DNA of 64,000 bases from Novosphingobium pentaromativorans US6-1. GTDB taxonomy: Bacteria > Pseudomonadota > Alphaproteobacteria > Sphingomonadales > Sphingomonadaceae. The notes beneath the pieces were generated by a model. That model ran no database searches. It saw only the letters and a list, made by a program, of their open reading frames with translations, and was not told where the DNA came from. The position numbers were made by a program, and so were the translations under genes. This document shows positions 16,195 through 24,717 of the stretch, piece after piece (within the stretch, counting starts at the first letter, position 1; every line of letters begins with the position of its first letter). The stretch spans positions 496,001 to 560,000 of the forward strand of contig NZ_CP009292.1 in the NCBI RefSeq assembly GCF_000767465.1, read 5' to 3'.

Positions 16195-17808
16195 ATGGCC
16201 CGACAAGGCACGAAGCCGATCGGCGAAACCTTTGACTACATCGTCGTTGGCGCCGGATCGTCCGGAAGCGTGATCGCCGCCCGGCTGAGCCAGAACGGGG
16301 CGAGCGTTCTGGTGATCGAGGCTGGCCCGGCCAAGGTCAACGCCGTCAGTCGCATCCCGGGTTTCCACAAGGTCGCCTGGAATTTTCGTCCCTTCAACTG
16401 GAGCTTCGTCAGCGAGCCGGAGGCAAACCTTGGCGGGCGCCGCATCCAGGTCCCGCGCGGCAAAGTCATCGGTGGCAGTTCCGCCATCAATGGAATGGCA
16501 TTCCTGCGCGGTTCACCGCTGGACTTTGATGCTTGGGCGCAATCCGGTGCGCACGGTTGGTCCTATGACGACGTGCTGCCTTACTTCCGCAAGTCCGAAA
16601 CCAGCTGGAACGACGACGTCCATCGTCACGGACACGATGGTCCAGTCCGGGTCGTCGTGCGCAAGGGATCCCATCAGTTCCTCGACGAAATAGCACAAGC
16701 CGCCCAGCAGGCAGGATACCCGACAACGCAGGATCCCGACGGCGACTTTCATGAAGGCGTCTCCCCGATGCCCCAGAACAGTGGCGGGGGCGTGCGCAAT
16801 GGCACGAATTCAGTCTATCTCGAACCGGCCTTGCGCTCGGGAAACTGCCGGCTCATCGCCAACGCCCTTGCCAAGCGAGTCCTGTTCGAGGGCAAACGCG
16901 CCGTCGGCATCGAATATGAAGCCGAAGGCGCATTGCACAATGCGCTTGCAGCAAAAGAAGTCATCCTGTGCGGAGGAGCCTATAACTCTCCCCAATTGCT
17001 GATGCTTTCGGGCATCGGCAATGCCGGAGATCTGAGGGCCATGGGTATCGAGCCATTGGTCGATCTCCCCGGCGTCGGCGCCAACCTCCAGGAACATCCC
17101 ATGGTCTATATCGACTTCGGCGCGCGTGAGAGCCTTCTCAGCACGCTGCGGATGGACCGGATGGCGCTTGCCCTCGGTCGCTGGATGATCGGGCACGGCG
17201 GCGCTCTGGCTGGCAACGGCGTGAGCGGCAATGTCCTGCTGCGAACTCTGCCCGAACTCGATCGACCCGATATCCAGATCATGCTCACTACGATCCGCTC
17301 GGATGCACAGCCCTGGCTGCTGCGTCGCCAGAGCCACAAGTGGACCTGGCCAATCTGCCTGCTGCACCCCTTCAGCCGAGGCTCGGTGACCTTGAAGTCG
17401 CCAGACTTTCGCGACCATCCGGCCATCCGCTTCAACATGTTCGACGACCCGCGGGACATGGAGACGATGATACGGGGCATTCGCAGCGCGCAGCGAATCG
17501 CCGGCCAGCCGGGATTGTCTCACTTGCTCACCGGCCCAATGGCTCCCGGTCCCGAAGTCGCGACAGATGGCGAGCTGGAAGCCTTCATCAGGCAGCACGC
17601 GGAGATTACCCACCACCCGGTGGGAACCTGCCGCATGGGACAGGACGAACTCGCCGTGGTCGATCCGACTTTGCAGGTCAGCACTGTGTCGGGCCTTCGC
17701 GTGGCCGATGCCTCTGTCATTCCGCTCGTTCCGGGGGCGAACACCAATCCCGCTGCCATCATGATCGGGGAACGCGCGAGCGATCTGATTCTCGGTCGAT
17801 CGGCTTAG
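16195..17808 (+). CDS. GMC-family FAD oxidoreductase, copy 1
   Basis: A 537-residue flavoprotein. The dinucleotide-binding motif VVGAGSSGS is at residues 17-25, GGSSAINGM near 95-103 is the second GMC signature, and HHPVGTCRMG starting at 473 holds the active-site His. GGGAGA lies 8 bases before the ATG at 16195; the open frame runs back to 16093 without support. GMC enzymes oxidise alcohols, including aryl alcohols and sugars, to aldehydes or ketones. The gene is divergent from the decarboxylase; the 272 bp gap between them shows no clear motif. A second GMC gene lies at 34305. Confidence 0.9.
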   Translation: MARQGTKPIGETFDYIVVGAGSSGSVIAARLSQNGASVLVIEAGPAKVNAVSRIPGFHKVAWNFRPFNWSFVSEPEANLGGRRIQVPRGKVIGGSSAINGMAFLRGSPLDFDAWAQSGAHGWSYDDVLPYFRKSETSWNDDVHRHGHDGPVRVVVRKGSHQFLDEIAQAAQQAGYPTTQDPDGDFHEGVSPMPQNSGGGVRNGTNSVYLEPALRSGNCRLIANALAKRVLFEGKRAVGIEYEAEGALHNALAAKEVILCGGAYNSPQLLMLSGIGNAGDLRAMGIEPLVDLPGVGANLQEHPMVYIDFGARESLLSTLRMDRMALALGRWMIGHGGALAGNGVSGNVLLRTLPELDRPDIQIMLTTIRSDAQPWLLRRQSHKWTWPICLLHPFSRGSVTLKSPDFRDHPAIRFNMFDDPRDMETMIRGIRSAQRIAGQPGLSHLLTGPMAPGPEVATDGELEAFIRQHAEITHHPVGTCRMGQDELAVVDPTLQVSTVSGLRVADASVIPLVPGANTNPAAIMIGERASDLILGRSA

Positions 17809-18033
17809 CAACTGCCTTGCCGAGAGCAGCCGATTGAAGTGGACGCAACGCAGGCCAACGCAATCGTCGCTTGAAGCCCGTTCGCCAAACGCGTCTGGTC
17901 TGCCCCGGATTGAAATTGCGGTGTCTCACCGCGTGAGTACGGAAAATGAATGCGGGTGGAACCAGCCAAGGCTCGGTACTACCAAGAGAGAAGTTTGAGC
18001 CTGAACATCGGCAATATCAGGGAAGAATCTGAA

Positions 18034-18900
18034 ATGGCATTGACAACGAACGACATCGTCTATGGCGGCACGGCAGAGCGAGAGCTCAAGCTCGACACCT
18101 ATGCCCCTCAAGAGGGCGGCAGTGCAGCGCGCACGGCCATCGTCCTGATCCATGGCGGCGGCTGGATGACCGGCGCACGCGGCATGATGGCACCGCTGGC
18201 AAGTGCCCTGACGGAAAAGGGCTTCGTCGTCGTTGCCCCGGAATATCGCCTGGTTCCTGAATCGCCCTGGCCGGCGCAGATCGACGATATCGTTTCCGCC
18301 GTCCGCTGGGTTTCGGAGAACGCCGACAAGCTTGGCGTTGCAAAGGATCGCATCGTTCTGGCCGGCGGTTCGGCAGGCGGCCACCTTGCCCTGCTCGCCA
18401 CCGCCAGGCTGCGCGGTGAAGTTCCCGTTGCTGCGGTCCTCTCGCTGTTCGCCGCCAGCGCCCTCTCGACCGACGAGCGCCCCGCCAAGGGCCTGTTCAA
18501 CGGTACGATGCTGGTGGGCCCGGCGCCTGCCGCCGAAGCCTTGAGCGCGGCCAATCCGATCGATCAGATCTCAGCCGACTTCCCTCCGGTATTCCTGCTT
18601 CACGGCACCGCTGACTGGCTCATCGATCCGCTGGCCAGCGTCAACCTCTACAACAAGCTGGTCGAACTGGGTGTGACGGCAGAGCTTCACCTCGTCGCCA
18701 AGGCCAATCACGAATTCATCGGCGAGCCCAGCATGATGAAGCCGATGGTCGCAGAAATCGCGCTCTTCCTGGATCGGATCGTGCTCGATCCGCAGCGCTA
18801 TGTCGATGAAGCGATGGAAACCAACCTCTTTGCCAAGGGCCCAGAGGCGTTCCGCGCAATGATGGCGCAGATGGCGAAAGGCGGCGGCAAGCCGGGCTGA
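18034..18900 (+). CDS. Alpha/beta hydrolase, HSL-like esterase
   Basis: A 288-residue cytoplasmic esterase. The oxyanion-hole motif HGGG is at residues 40-43, the nucleophile is S113 in GGSAGG, the acid is likely the Asp in HGTADW, and the His is in KANHEF. This is the pattern of hormone-sensitive-lipase-type carboxylesterases. The ATG at 18034 has GGAAG about 9 bases upstream. It follows the GMC gene by 225 bp of otherwise featureless sequence. It may hydrolyse an ester-linked aromatic; this is inferred from location only. Confidence 0.87.
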   Translation: MALTTNDIVYGGTAERELKLDTYAPQEGGSAARTAIVLIHGGGWMTGARGMMAPLASALTEKGFVVVAPEYRLVPESPWPAQIDDIVSAVRWVSENADKLGVAKDRIVLAGGSAGGHLALLATARLRGEVPVAAVLSLFAASALSTDERPAKGLFNGTMLVGPAPAAEALSAANPIDQISADFPPVFLLHGTADWLIDPLASVNLYNKLVELGVTAELHLVAKANHEFIGEPSMMKPMVAEIALFLDRIVLDPQRYVDEAMETNLFAKGPEAFRAMMAQMAKGGGKPG

Positions 18901-18927
18901 CCGGGACAACTGCCAGTCAAGAGCTGT

Positions 18928-18961
18928 TGCGGCGTGGTTCCTAAGTAGCAGCCACGCCGCA
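18928..18961 (+). terminator. Hairpin after the esterase gene
   Basis: TGCGGCGTGG (18928-18937) and CCACGCCGCA (18952-18961) form a perfect 10-bp stem with a 14-base loop, 28 bp after the esterase stop. Only a short TT follows. The rest of the 18901-19178 gap shows nothing else. Confidence 0.5.
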
Positions 18962-19178
18962 TTCATTGCTCTTGTCTGCGGCCCGCAAGGTGCCTTCCCG
19001 GCACAAGCGATAGGGCGAGCCCCTGCGCAGAAGACGGCTTTGCCGTTACTCATGCAGGGCGACCATTTCCTCAGCAATGCATGAGCACTCGATGCGCCGC
19101 CAGTAGTGCGATTGAGGACGGCACAGCCGCGCGACCGCTTCGCAGCGTGATTGCATTTGAAGGAGGAGAGGACCGACC

Positions 19179-20060
19179 ATGAAGATTCTGCTGACCGCAG
19201 CGGCAGGCCATCAAGGCAAGCTGCTCCTCCCGAAGCTGAGCGCGCTAGGCCATACCGTGCGCGCAGCACGCGCCACGCCCGGCAAGGACGACGAACTCCT
19301 GGCACTGGGCGCCAGCGAAGTCTTCGTCGGCGACCTGACCGAAGTGGATACCTATACCCGGGCGCTTGAGGACTGCGACGCAGTCTATCACGTGGGTCCG
19401 GCAGGCATTGCCCGCGAAACGGACTACGGGTTGGCCATGATCGAGGCGGCGCGGCGGAACGGCACCCGGCACGTGGTGATGAGTTCCGTATATCACACGA
19501 TCATCGACATCGTTCAGCATCGCTGGAAACGGGACATTGAGGAGAAGCTCTTTGAGTCAGGCCTCAATTGCACGGTCCTGAGGCCTTGCGACTTCATGGT
19601 GGTCGAGCATTACATCGACATTCCGCTGCGCACGGGTGTCCTCCCGATGTTCTGGAACATCGCGGGCGAGCGGCGCGGATCCATGATCGCGATCGACGAC
19701 CTTACCGATGTTGCAGCGAAAGTTCTGACCGAGGGGTCGCGGCACTATTTCGCGAATTATGAGCTAGCCGGACCCGACAAGCTGAATGCTCACGAAATCG
19801 CGCGAATTCTCTCACGCGTAATGGCCAAGCCAATCGCGGTCGAGGAACAGTCACCCGAGCAGTTCATGAAGAGGAACTTCGGGCTGGAGGAAATTTCCGG
19901 TGTCTGGCGCGAGTATCTGGATGTCATTTCATCCATCAGCGCCTGGTACTCCAAGCATGACTTCGTCGGGAATCCCAACGTGCTTGAATGGTTGCTTGGC
20001 CGCCCTGCGACAAATTTCGAAACCTTCGCGCGCAAGCAAGTGCCCTCGACCGCCTCGTAA
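19179..20060 (+). CDS. NmrA-like atypical short-chain dehydrogenase family protein
   Basis: A 293-residue Rossmann-fold protein. The start MKILLTAAAGHQGKLLL matches the GxxGxxG-type NAD(P)-binding loop, with AAAGHQG as a variant, and HVVMSSVYH lies at the active-site strand. The family includes NAD(P)H:quinone oxidoreductases, azoreductases and non-catalytic redox sensors. AAGGAGG stands before the ATG. It is the last plus-strand gene before the convergent TonB receptor 2. Its role in catabolism is unknown. Confidence 0.8.
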   Translation: MKILLTAAAGHQGKLLLPKLSALGHTVRAARATPGKDDELLALGASEVFVGDLTEVDTYTRALEDCDAVYHVGPAGIARETDYGLAMIEAARRNGTRHVVMSSVYHTIIDIVQHRWKRDIEEKLFESGLNCTVLRPCDFMVVEHYIDIPLRTGVLPMFWNIAGERRGSMIAIDDLTDVAAKVLTEGSRHYFANYELAGPDKLNAHEIARILSRVMAKPIAVEEQSPEQFMKRNFGLEEISGVWREYLDVISSISAWYSKHDFVGNPNVLEWLLGRPATNFETFARKQVPSTAS

Positions 20061-20073
20061 TCCGGCGCCGCGT

Positions 20074-20104
20074 CATAACTGGGCCATAACTGGGCCATAA
20101 CTGG
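20074..20104. repeat. Short tandem repeat, unit CATAACTGGGC
   Basis: Nearly three head-to-tail copies of an 11-bp unit directly after the NmrA-like stop codon. It is perfect across the visible copies, so it probably arose recently by slippage. It lies 25 bp before the 32-bp palindrome. Confidence 0.85.
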
Positions 20105-20129
20105 TTGGTCTGTCCCAACCTGACGAAAC

Positions 20130-20161
20130 GACCCTCGCCAATCACGTGATTGGCGAGGGTC
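20130..20161. terminator. 32-bp perfect palindrome, probable bidirectional terminator
   Basis: The 16-base arm beginning GACCCTCGCCAATCAC is followed without a spacer by its exact reverse complement. It lies between the convergent NmrA-like and TonB receptor 2 genes, so it would form a strong hairpin in both transcripts. Perfect symmetry also fits a protein-binding site, but the position favours termination. Confidence 0.7.
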
Positions 20162-20194
20162 GCAACGCGTGACTTCTAACTCAAATCCCGAACA

Positions 20195-22522
20195 TCAGAA
20201 CTCGGTTTCAAGCGAGATCCCGATGTTGCGCACGGACTTGAAGTTCCACTGCTGGATCGACGAGGCGATCCCGGCGTTCGCATCCCCGGCGTCGGGGTTG
20301 AGGAAAGCGGGAACACGCTTGTCGGTGCAGTTCTTGCAGAAAATGCGGAACGTCGTCGAACCGGCTTTCAGGCCGATGCTTGCGCCCAGTACATCGATCG
20401 GACCGACACGGGTGATTGCGGGTTCGCCAACTCGATAATTGAGCGCGGAGCGATGATAGAGGTTGCTCTCGATGAAATAGTCGAGGCTGTCTGTCAGCGC
20501 CCCTTCGTACATTGCCTGAATTGTACCGGCGAAACGAGGCGCGGTAGGCAGTTCGGTTCCCTTGGCATTGTAGGTGCCGTCGGCTCCGCAGGGAACCGAT
20601 TGCCCCGGGTTGCACTGCGCCCCAAGGAAATCACCGAAGACGGCCTTCTGCAGGGTCGCCGAGCCATTGATCGACAGGCCCGGGAAAGGCTTGGCCAGGA
20701 CCGTGAATTCCGCGCCCTTGGTCGTCAACGTCGCCGCATTCTGGATGATGAAGGTCTGGGCCACCGTGTCCAGAGACTGCACCTGGTAGTTGCTGAACTT
20801 GGTGTGGTACAGCCCGACGTTGAAGATGAGCTTCTTGTCGAACCAGCTCGTCTTGATGCCGGCCTCGAGGCTCTTTGCGTCTTCCGGCTCCACCAGCAGC
20901 TTCTGCCCCAACTGGGTAGCACGGTCATTGAAACCGGCGCCCTTACGTCCCTTGCCATAGGTCGTATAGACCATGATGTCCGGCGTAATGTTGTACTGTC
21001 CACCGAACTTCCAGCTGAAACTGGTGTGGTCGTAGCTTTCCTTGAACGAATCGGTGACGCCAAGGTTCACGAAATAGAGCGCCATCTGGTTCTGCACTGT
21101 ATCGATCGACAGATGCTCATCAGTCACGCGCGCGCCTGCCAGAAGCTGCAGGGAGTCGGTGACTTTGTAGAACAATTGACCGAATCCGGCGAGGTTGCGC
21201 TCCTTGAGCGTATATGTTGAATCGCCACCGATGAAGTAATCGCGCGCCACGGGACAGTTCGCGGCCACTGTAGCGGCGGATCCGACGCAGAACGGGAAGC
21301 GCGAGATGAAGCCGGCCGGAAGGCCTGTGAACCCGGCAAGCTGCCCGGTGCTGTCAAGCTTCGAGGTCAGATAGTAGATGCCGAACTGACCGTTGAGGCG
21401 GCTCGTATCCGGAATGGCCACGCGAAGTTCATTGGAGAACTGGTCGTACTTGGACTTGCGCCAGTTGATGCTCAGCTGCTGAACGTCAGTGAGGTCGGTG
21501 TCGAGGGACTGGTCGCGCTTGGAGAAGCGCACTGCGGCAATGTTGCTGATTTCCCAGCCATTCGCCAGCTCATAGGCCACCTTTGCCTGCGCGCCGCCGC
21601 TCTTCTCGTCGCGATGGAAATCACCTTCGCCGGCATAATAGAAGTTCGTCTTGCTTGGCGTAATTCCCTCATCCTCGAGGATAGGCGCGACTCCGCTGCC
21701 CTCGCCCAGTTCGCGGAACGTCCTGTCGAAGGATCCGGCGATGCCGTGTCTTTCGTTGTAGTCGCCGATGACATAGATCGACCAGCCCTCACCGAATTCG
21801 GTAAGAAACTTGCCGCGGATCCCATAGGCGCGAAGATTCTCGTCGGCCGTTCCGCTACCGACGAAGACGCCGACCGGCTCCTGATAGGAATAGAACCCAT
21901 CGAAGCGCAGGGCCGTCGTCTGCCCGACAGGAACATTGAGCACGCCCTTCATGTTCACGCCCATGCCATTGCCCGGTGTGGTATCGCGGGTTACGGCTTC
22001 GAAATCGACATTCCCGCCAAAATAGCCGAACTCCGGCTTCTTCGTGACGATGTTAAGCAGACCGGCCGAGGCGTTCTTGCCGAACAGCAAGCCCTGCGGG
22101 CCGGAAAGGACCTCGACACGGGCGACGTCATTGAACAGCGAACCGGCGCCGAAGCTGCGGCCGATGTTCACATCGTCGATCGAAGTCGCGACACTCGATT
22201 CCAGCGTATCGGAGAATGCAACGGTACCCACGCCGCGAATGGCGAACTGGTTGTCCGACCCGGACTGGAGGCTGGGGGCGGCAAGGGTAAGGTCACCCGC
22301 CTCGTTGATGTTGCGGGAATTCAGGGCGTCTTCGCCGACCACGGTCAGTGATACGGGGACGTCCTGCAGGCTTTCCGCACGGCGCTGGGCCGTCACGATG
22401 ATTTCAGCACCGGCCGAAGCGCCTTCGGCGCCTTGCGCAAGAGCCGGAGCGGCACCGCATGCGTAAGCCATCGCTATGGCTGTACTGCAAGCGGACATAA
22501 GGATTCGGCGTTGACGGGTCAT
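20195..22522 (-). CDS. TonB-dependent outer-membrane receptor 2
   Basis: A 775-residue receptor. The signal peptide ends near PALAQ about residue 29; the TonB-box and plug start is AEIIVTAQRRAESLQDVP; the plug has VLSGPQGLLFGKNASAG; the barrel ends ISLETEF with a terminal Phe, the usual outer-membrane sorting residue. The ATG at 22522 is chosen over an in-frame GTG at 22531 because AGGGAGA sits 10 bases before the ATG but abuts the GTG. It lies downstream of three sulfatase genes in the same orientation and probably imports the sulfated or glycosylated substrate of that locus. Confidence 0.94.
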   Translation of the reverse strand: MTRQRRILMSACSTAIAMAYACGAAPALAQGAEGASAGAEIIVTAQRRAESLQDVPVSLTVVGEDALNSRNINEAGDLTLAAPSLQSGSDNQFAIRGVGTVAFSDTLESSVATSIDDVNIGRSFGAGSLFNDVARVEVLSGPQGLLFGKNASAGLLNIVTKKPEFGYFGGNVDFEAVTRDTTPGNGMGVNMKGVLNVPVGQTTALRFDGFYSYQEPVGVFVGSGTADENLRAYGIRGKFLTEFGEGWSIYVIGDYNERHGIAGSFDRTFRELGEGSGVAPILEDEGITPSKTNFYYAGEGDFHRDEKSGGAQAKVAYELANGWEISNIAAVRFSKRDQSLDTDLTDVQQLSINWRKSKYDQFSNELRVAIPDTSRLNGQFGIYYLTSKLDSTGQLAGFTGLPAGFISRFPFCVGSAATVAANCPVARDYFIGGDSTYTLKERNLAGFGQLFYKVTDSLQLLAGARVTDEHLSIDTVQNQMALYFVNLGVTDSFKESYDHTSFSWKFGGQYNITPDIMVYTTYGKGRKGAGFNDRATQLGQKLLVEPEDAKSLEAGIKTSWFDKKLIFNVGLYHTKFSNYQVQSLDTVAQTFIIQNAATLTTKGAEFTVLAKPFPGLSINGSATLQKAVFGDFLGAQCNPGQSVPCGADGTYNAKGTELPTAPRFAGTIQAMYEGALTDSLDYFIESNLYHRSALNYRVGEPAITRVGPIDVLGASIGLKAGSTTFRIFCKNCTDKRVPAFLNPDAGDANAGIASSIQQWNFKSVRNIGISLETEF

Positions 22523-22812
22523 CTGGTTCACTCTCCCTGTTGCGACTTGCCTACGAGCGTCAGGCGCACGCGGCTTAGGTATTCAAGTACAGTGACGGCT
22601 GCTTAAGCGTAACTTTGAAATAAGAAAAATTATTTGTTTGTATCAGATAGTATAAATAATTTGGATTGCCCAGGCAGCCTGATTGGATCGCCCGGAAGCC
22701 CTTGAAACCTCGACTTTATTGCCGCCAGACACGGGTCTGCCCCGCTCCAGCCCAGGCAAAGGGTGGCGTCATGACCTCGTCGCCTCGGCTACCATGAGGT
22801 GCAAGGCAGTCT
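22523..22812. promoter_or_regulatory. AT-rich leader of TonB receptor 2
   Basis: A 290 bp gap between sulfatase 1 and the receptor. The part around 22610-22665 is markedly AT-rich for this genome and includes TATAAATAATTT-like runs, suggesting the receptor has its own promoter apart from the sulfatase operon. No gene is seen. Confidence 0.4.
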
Positions 22813-24717
22813 TCAGGGTTGGCCTTGCTTCCGAAACTGACTGAGCATGTACTGCAAATCGAATGTCGGCTTTCCGGGCTCGAAGCGACCCTCCAGAACT
22901 GCCGCAAGATAACGCGCAGCATTGCGGACGAACTCGTTGTCGTACTCGGCCGCGGCACTGACTTGCGGCAAGGCTACCTTTGCAACGTCGCCGATGTAGG
23001 TGAGGGCATTGACGGCATGAAGCCGAATCGCATCGTCTTCGCCGTGCGAAAGCAGCTTGCCAAGGATCGCTGCAGCCTCTTCGCCTTGCCCGACATGCGC
23101 GGCAGCCTCGGCAGCAATGCAGCGAACCTGCGCAGAGCTATCGCCGCGCATTGCCGCCAGGATTGCATCGGTCGCAGGAGCTGCGTTCTCGGCCAGAATC
23201 GAAAGCCCCATGGCGCCCCAGTAGCGGACCGCGTCATTGCTGTCCTCCAGCGCCAAAACGAAGTCCGGCAGATTCGCCGCGTCGCGCTGTGCTCCTCGAG
23301 CCGCCAGCGCCATCAACCGCTTGAGTGGATTTGCACCGGCCTTCCTGCTGGCAAGATAGCCCTCGTGCTGGCTGCCTTCCGGAATGAAGCCATTGTCGTT
23401 GATGGCAACCATGTGCGCGTCGAGAGCCTTCGACATTTGGGCAATCCGGTCGCGCAGCCCGGGCTCGTCGATACGATTGTCGACTTCGTCGGGATCCGCC
23501 TCCAGATCGTAGAATTCCTCGAACACGCGCGGCTCGAAAAAGCGGCTCTGCACTTTCGACAGATTACCTTCGAGCCAGGCCGCCTGCCATGCCTGATAGC
23601 CTTTCGCCATCCAGGCAAAGGCCTGATACTGCCCGTTTGGCCGATGTGGCATGTAGTTGCGAATGTAACGAAACCGACCGTCGGTGACAGTGCGAACCAT
23701 GTCGTAGCGCTCATCCATGCGGTTGCGCATTCCGAAGGCCAGCGGCTTGGGCACCCCCATGTAATGACCCAGGAAAGCTCGCCCCTGCATGCTGGCGGGA
23801 GTTGGAATGCCTGCAAGCGAGAGCAGGGTCGGTGCAAGGTCGACGAAGCTGACGGGCGCGTCCACGCGCGATCCGGGACCCGCCGGGGCGAGGTGTCGCC
23901 ACTTCTCCGGTACGTGCACGACAAGCGCGCAGCGAAGCCCTTCATCGAAGCAATAGCGCTTGGAGCGCGGCAGAACGCCGCCATTGTCCGAATAATAGAA
24001 CACGATGGTGTCTTCGGAAAGGCCGGCAGCCTCCAGATCGGCAAGATGGGCGCCGACCTCAGCGTCCATCTTCTCCATCAGCCCGTAGTACTTTGCATAG
24101 TCCTCTCGGATTTCAGGCAAATCCGGCAGATAGGCGGGCAATCGTACAGCCCCGGGATCGACCCCCAGATCCTTGGCGCGGAAAAGCGAGGATTCGTGGG
24201 TCGTCATGGAATTGAACACGGCCAGGAAGGGCTGGCCTTCCGGCCGGTTCTTCCAATGCGCCTGCGGGCTGCTCTCGTCCCAGATGCGCGCAGGCTCGAC
24301 GTCGCAGTTGTAGTCGGTCTTGACGTTGTTGGTGCAATAGTAGCCAGCCTGCCGCATGTATTCCGGATACGTGCGCAGTTCCGGCGGAAGATGCGCGTCG
24401 GCGCGCATGTGGTTTGCAGGCGCGCAGCTTTCCGCGTTCACACCGGTCAGAATGGTAAAGCGTGTGGGCGCGCAGACCGGAGCATTGGAATAGGCGTTGC
24501 GGTAGAGGATACCGTTGCGGGCTAGCCGGTCGATGTTGGGCGTCCTGGCAAGGTCGTCACCGTAGGCGCCAATGAAGGGATTGTTGTCCTCACTGACGAT
24601 CCAGACGATGTTGGGCAGCTTCGTCTTTGCCGAAGCCGTGCCAGGTGTCGCGCAGGCCGATAGCGCCGCAGCCGTCCCCCCGGCAAGCATCTGTCGGCGG
24701 GTAGCCCTTGCCGCCAT
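22813..24717 (-). CDS. Sulfatase 1 with C-terminal HEAT-like repeat domain (probable lipoprotein)
   Basis: A 634-residue type I sulfatase. C82 in CAPTR is the cysteine expected to become formylglycine; E43-D44-N45 supply metal ligands; YYSDNGG is another conserved metal segment. The N-terminus has twin Arg and an LSAC lipobox (Cys at 22), so it is probably exported and lipid-anchored. After about residue 470 the sequence changes to repeated helical pairs (for example DSNDAVRYWGAMGL and DSSAQVRCIAAEAA) like HEAT repeats. The ATG shares one base with the stop of sulfatase 2 (TGATG). The substrate is unknown; heparan N-sulfatase-like members are the nearest by general look. Confidence 0.88.
   Translation of the reverse strand: MAARATRRQMLAGGTAAALSACATPGTASAKTKLPNIVWIVSEDNNPFIGAYGDDLARTPNIDRLARNGILYRNAYSNAPVCAPTRFTILTGVNAESCAPANHMRADAHLPPELRTYPEYMRQAGYYCTNNVKTDYNCDVEPARIWDESSPQAHWKNRPEGQPFLAVFNSMTTHESSLFRAKDLGVDPGAVRLPAYLPDLPEIREDYAKYYGLMEKMDAEVGAHLADLEAAGLSEDTIVFYYSDNGGVLPRSKRYCFDEGLRCALVVHVPEKWRHLAPAGPGSRVDAPVSFVDLAPTLLSLAGIPTPASMQGRAFLGHYMGVPKPLAFGMRNRMDERYDMVRTVTDGRFRYIRNYMPHRPNGQYQAFAWMAKGYQAWQAAWLEGNLSKVQSRFFEPRVFEEFYDLEADPDEVDNRIDEPGLRDRIAQMSKALDAHMVAINDNGFIPEGSQHEGYLASRKAGANPLKRLMALAARGAQRDAANLPDFVLALEDSNDAVRYWGAMGLSILAENAAPATDAILAAMRGDSSAQVRCIAAEAAAHVGQGEEAAAILGKLLSHGEDDAIRLHAVNALTYIGDVAKVALPQVSAAAEYDNEFVRNAARYLAAVLEGRFEPGKPTFDLQYMLSQFRKQGQP

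Noticed and set aside
22819..24525. A 568-residue plus-strand open frame opposite sulfatase 1
   Set aside because: The minus-strand sulfatase has full catalytic motifs; the plus frame has no domain signature and is a codon-bias shadow.
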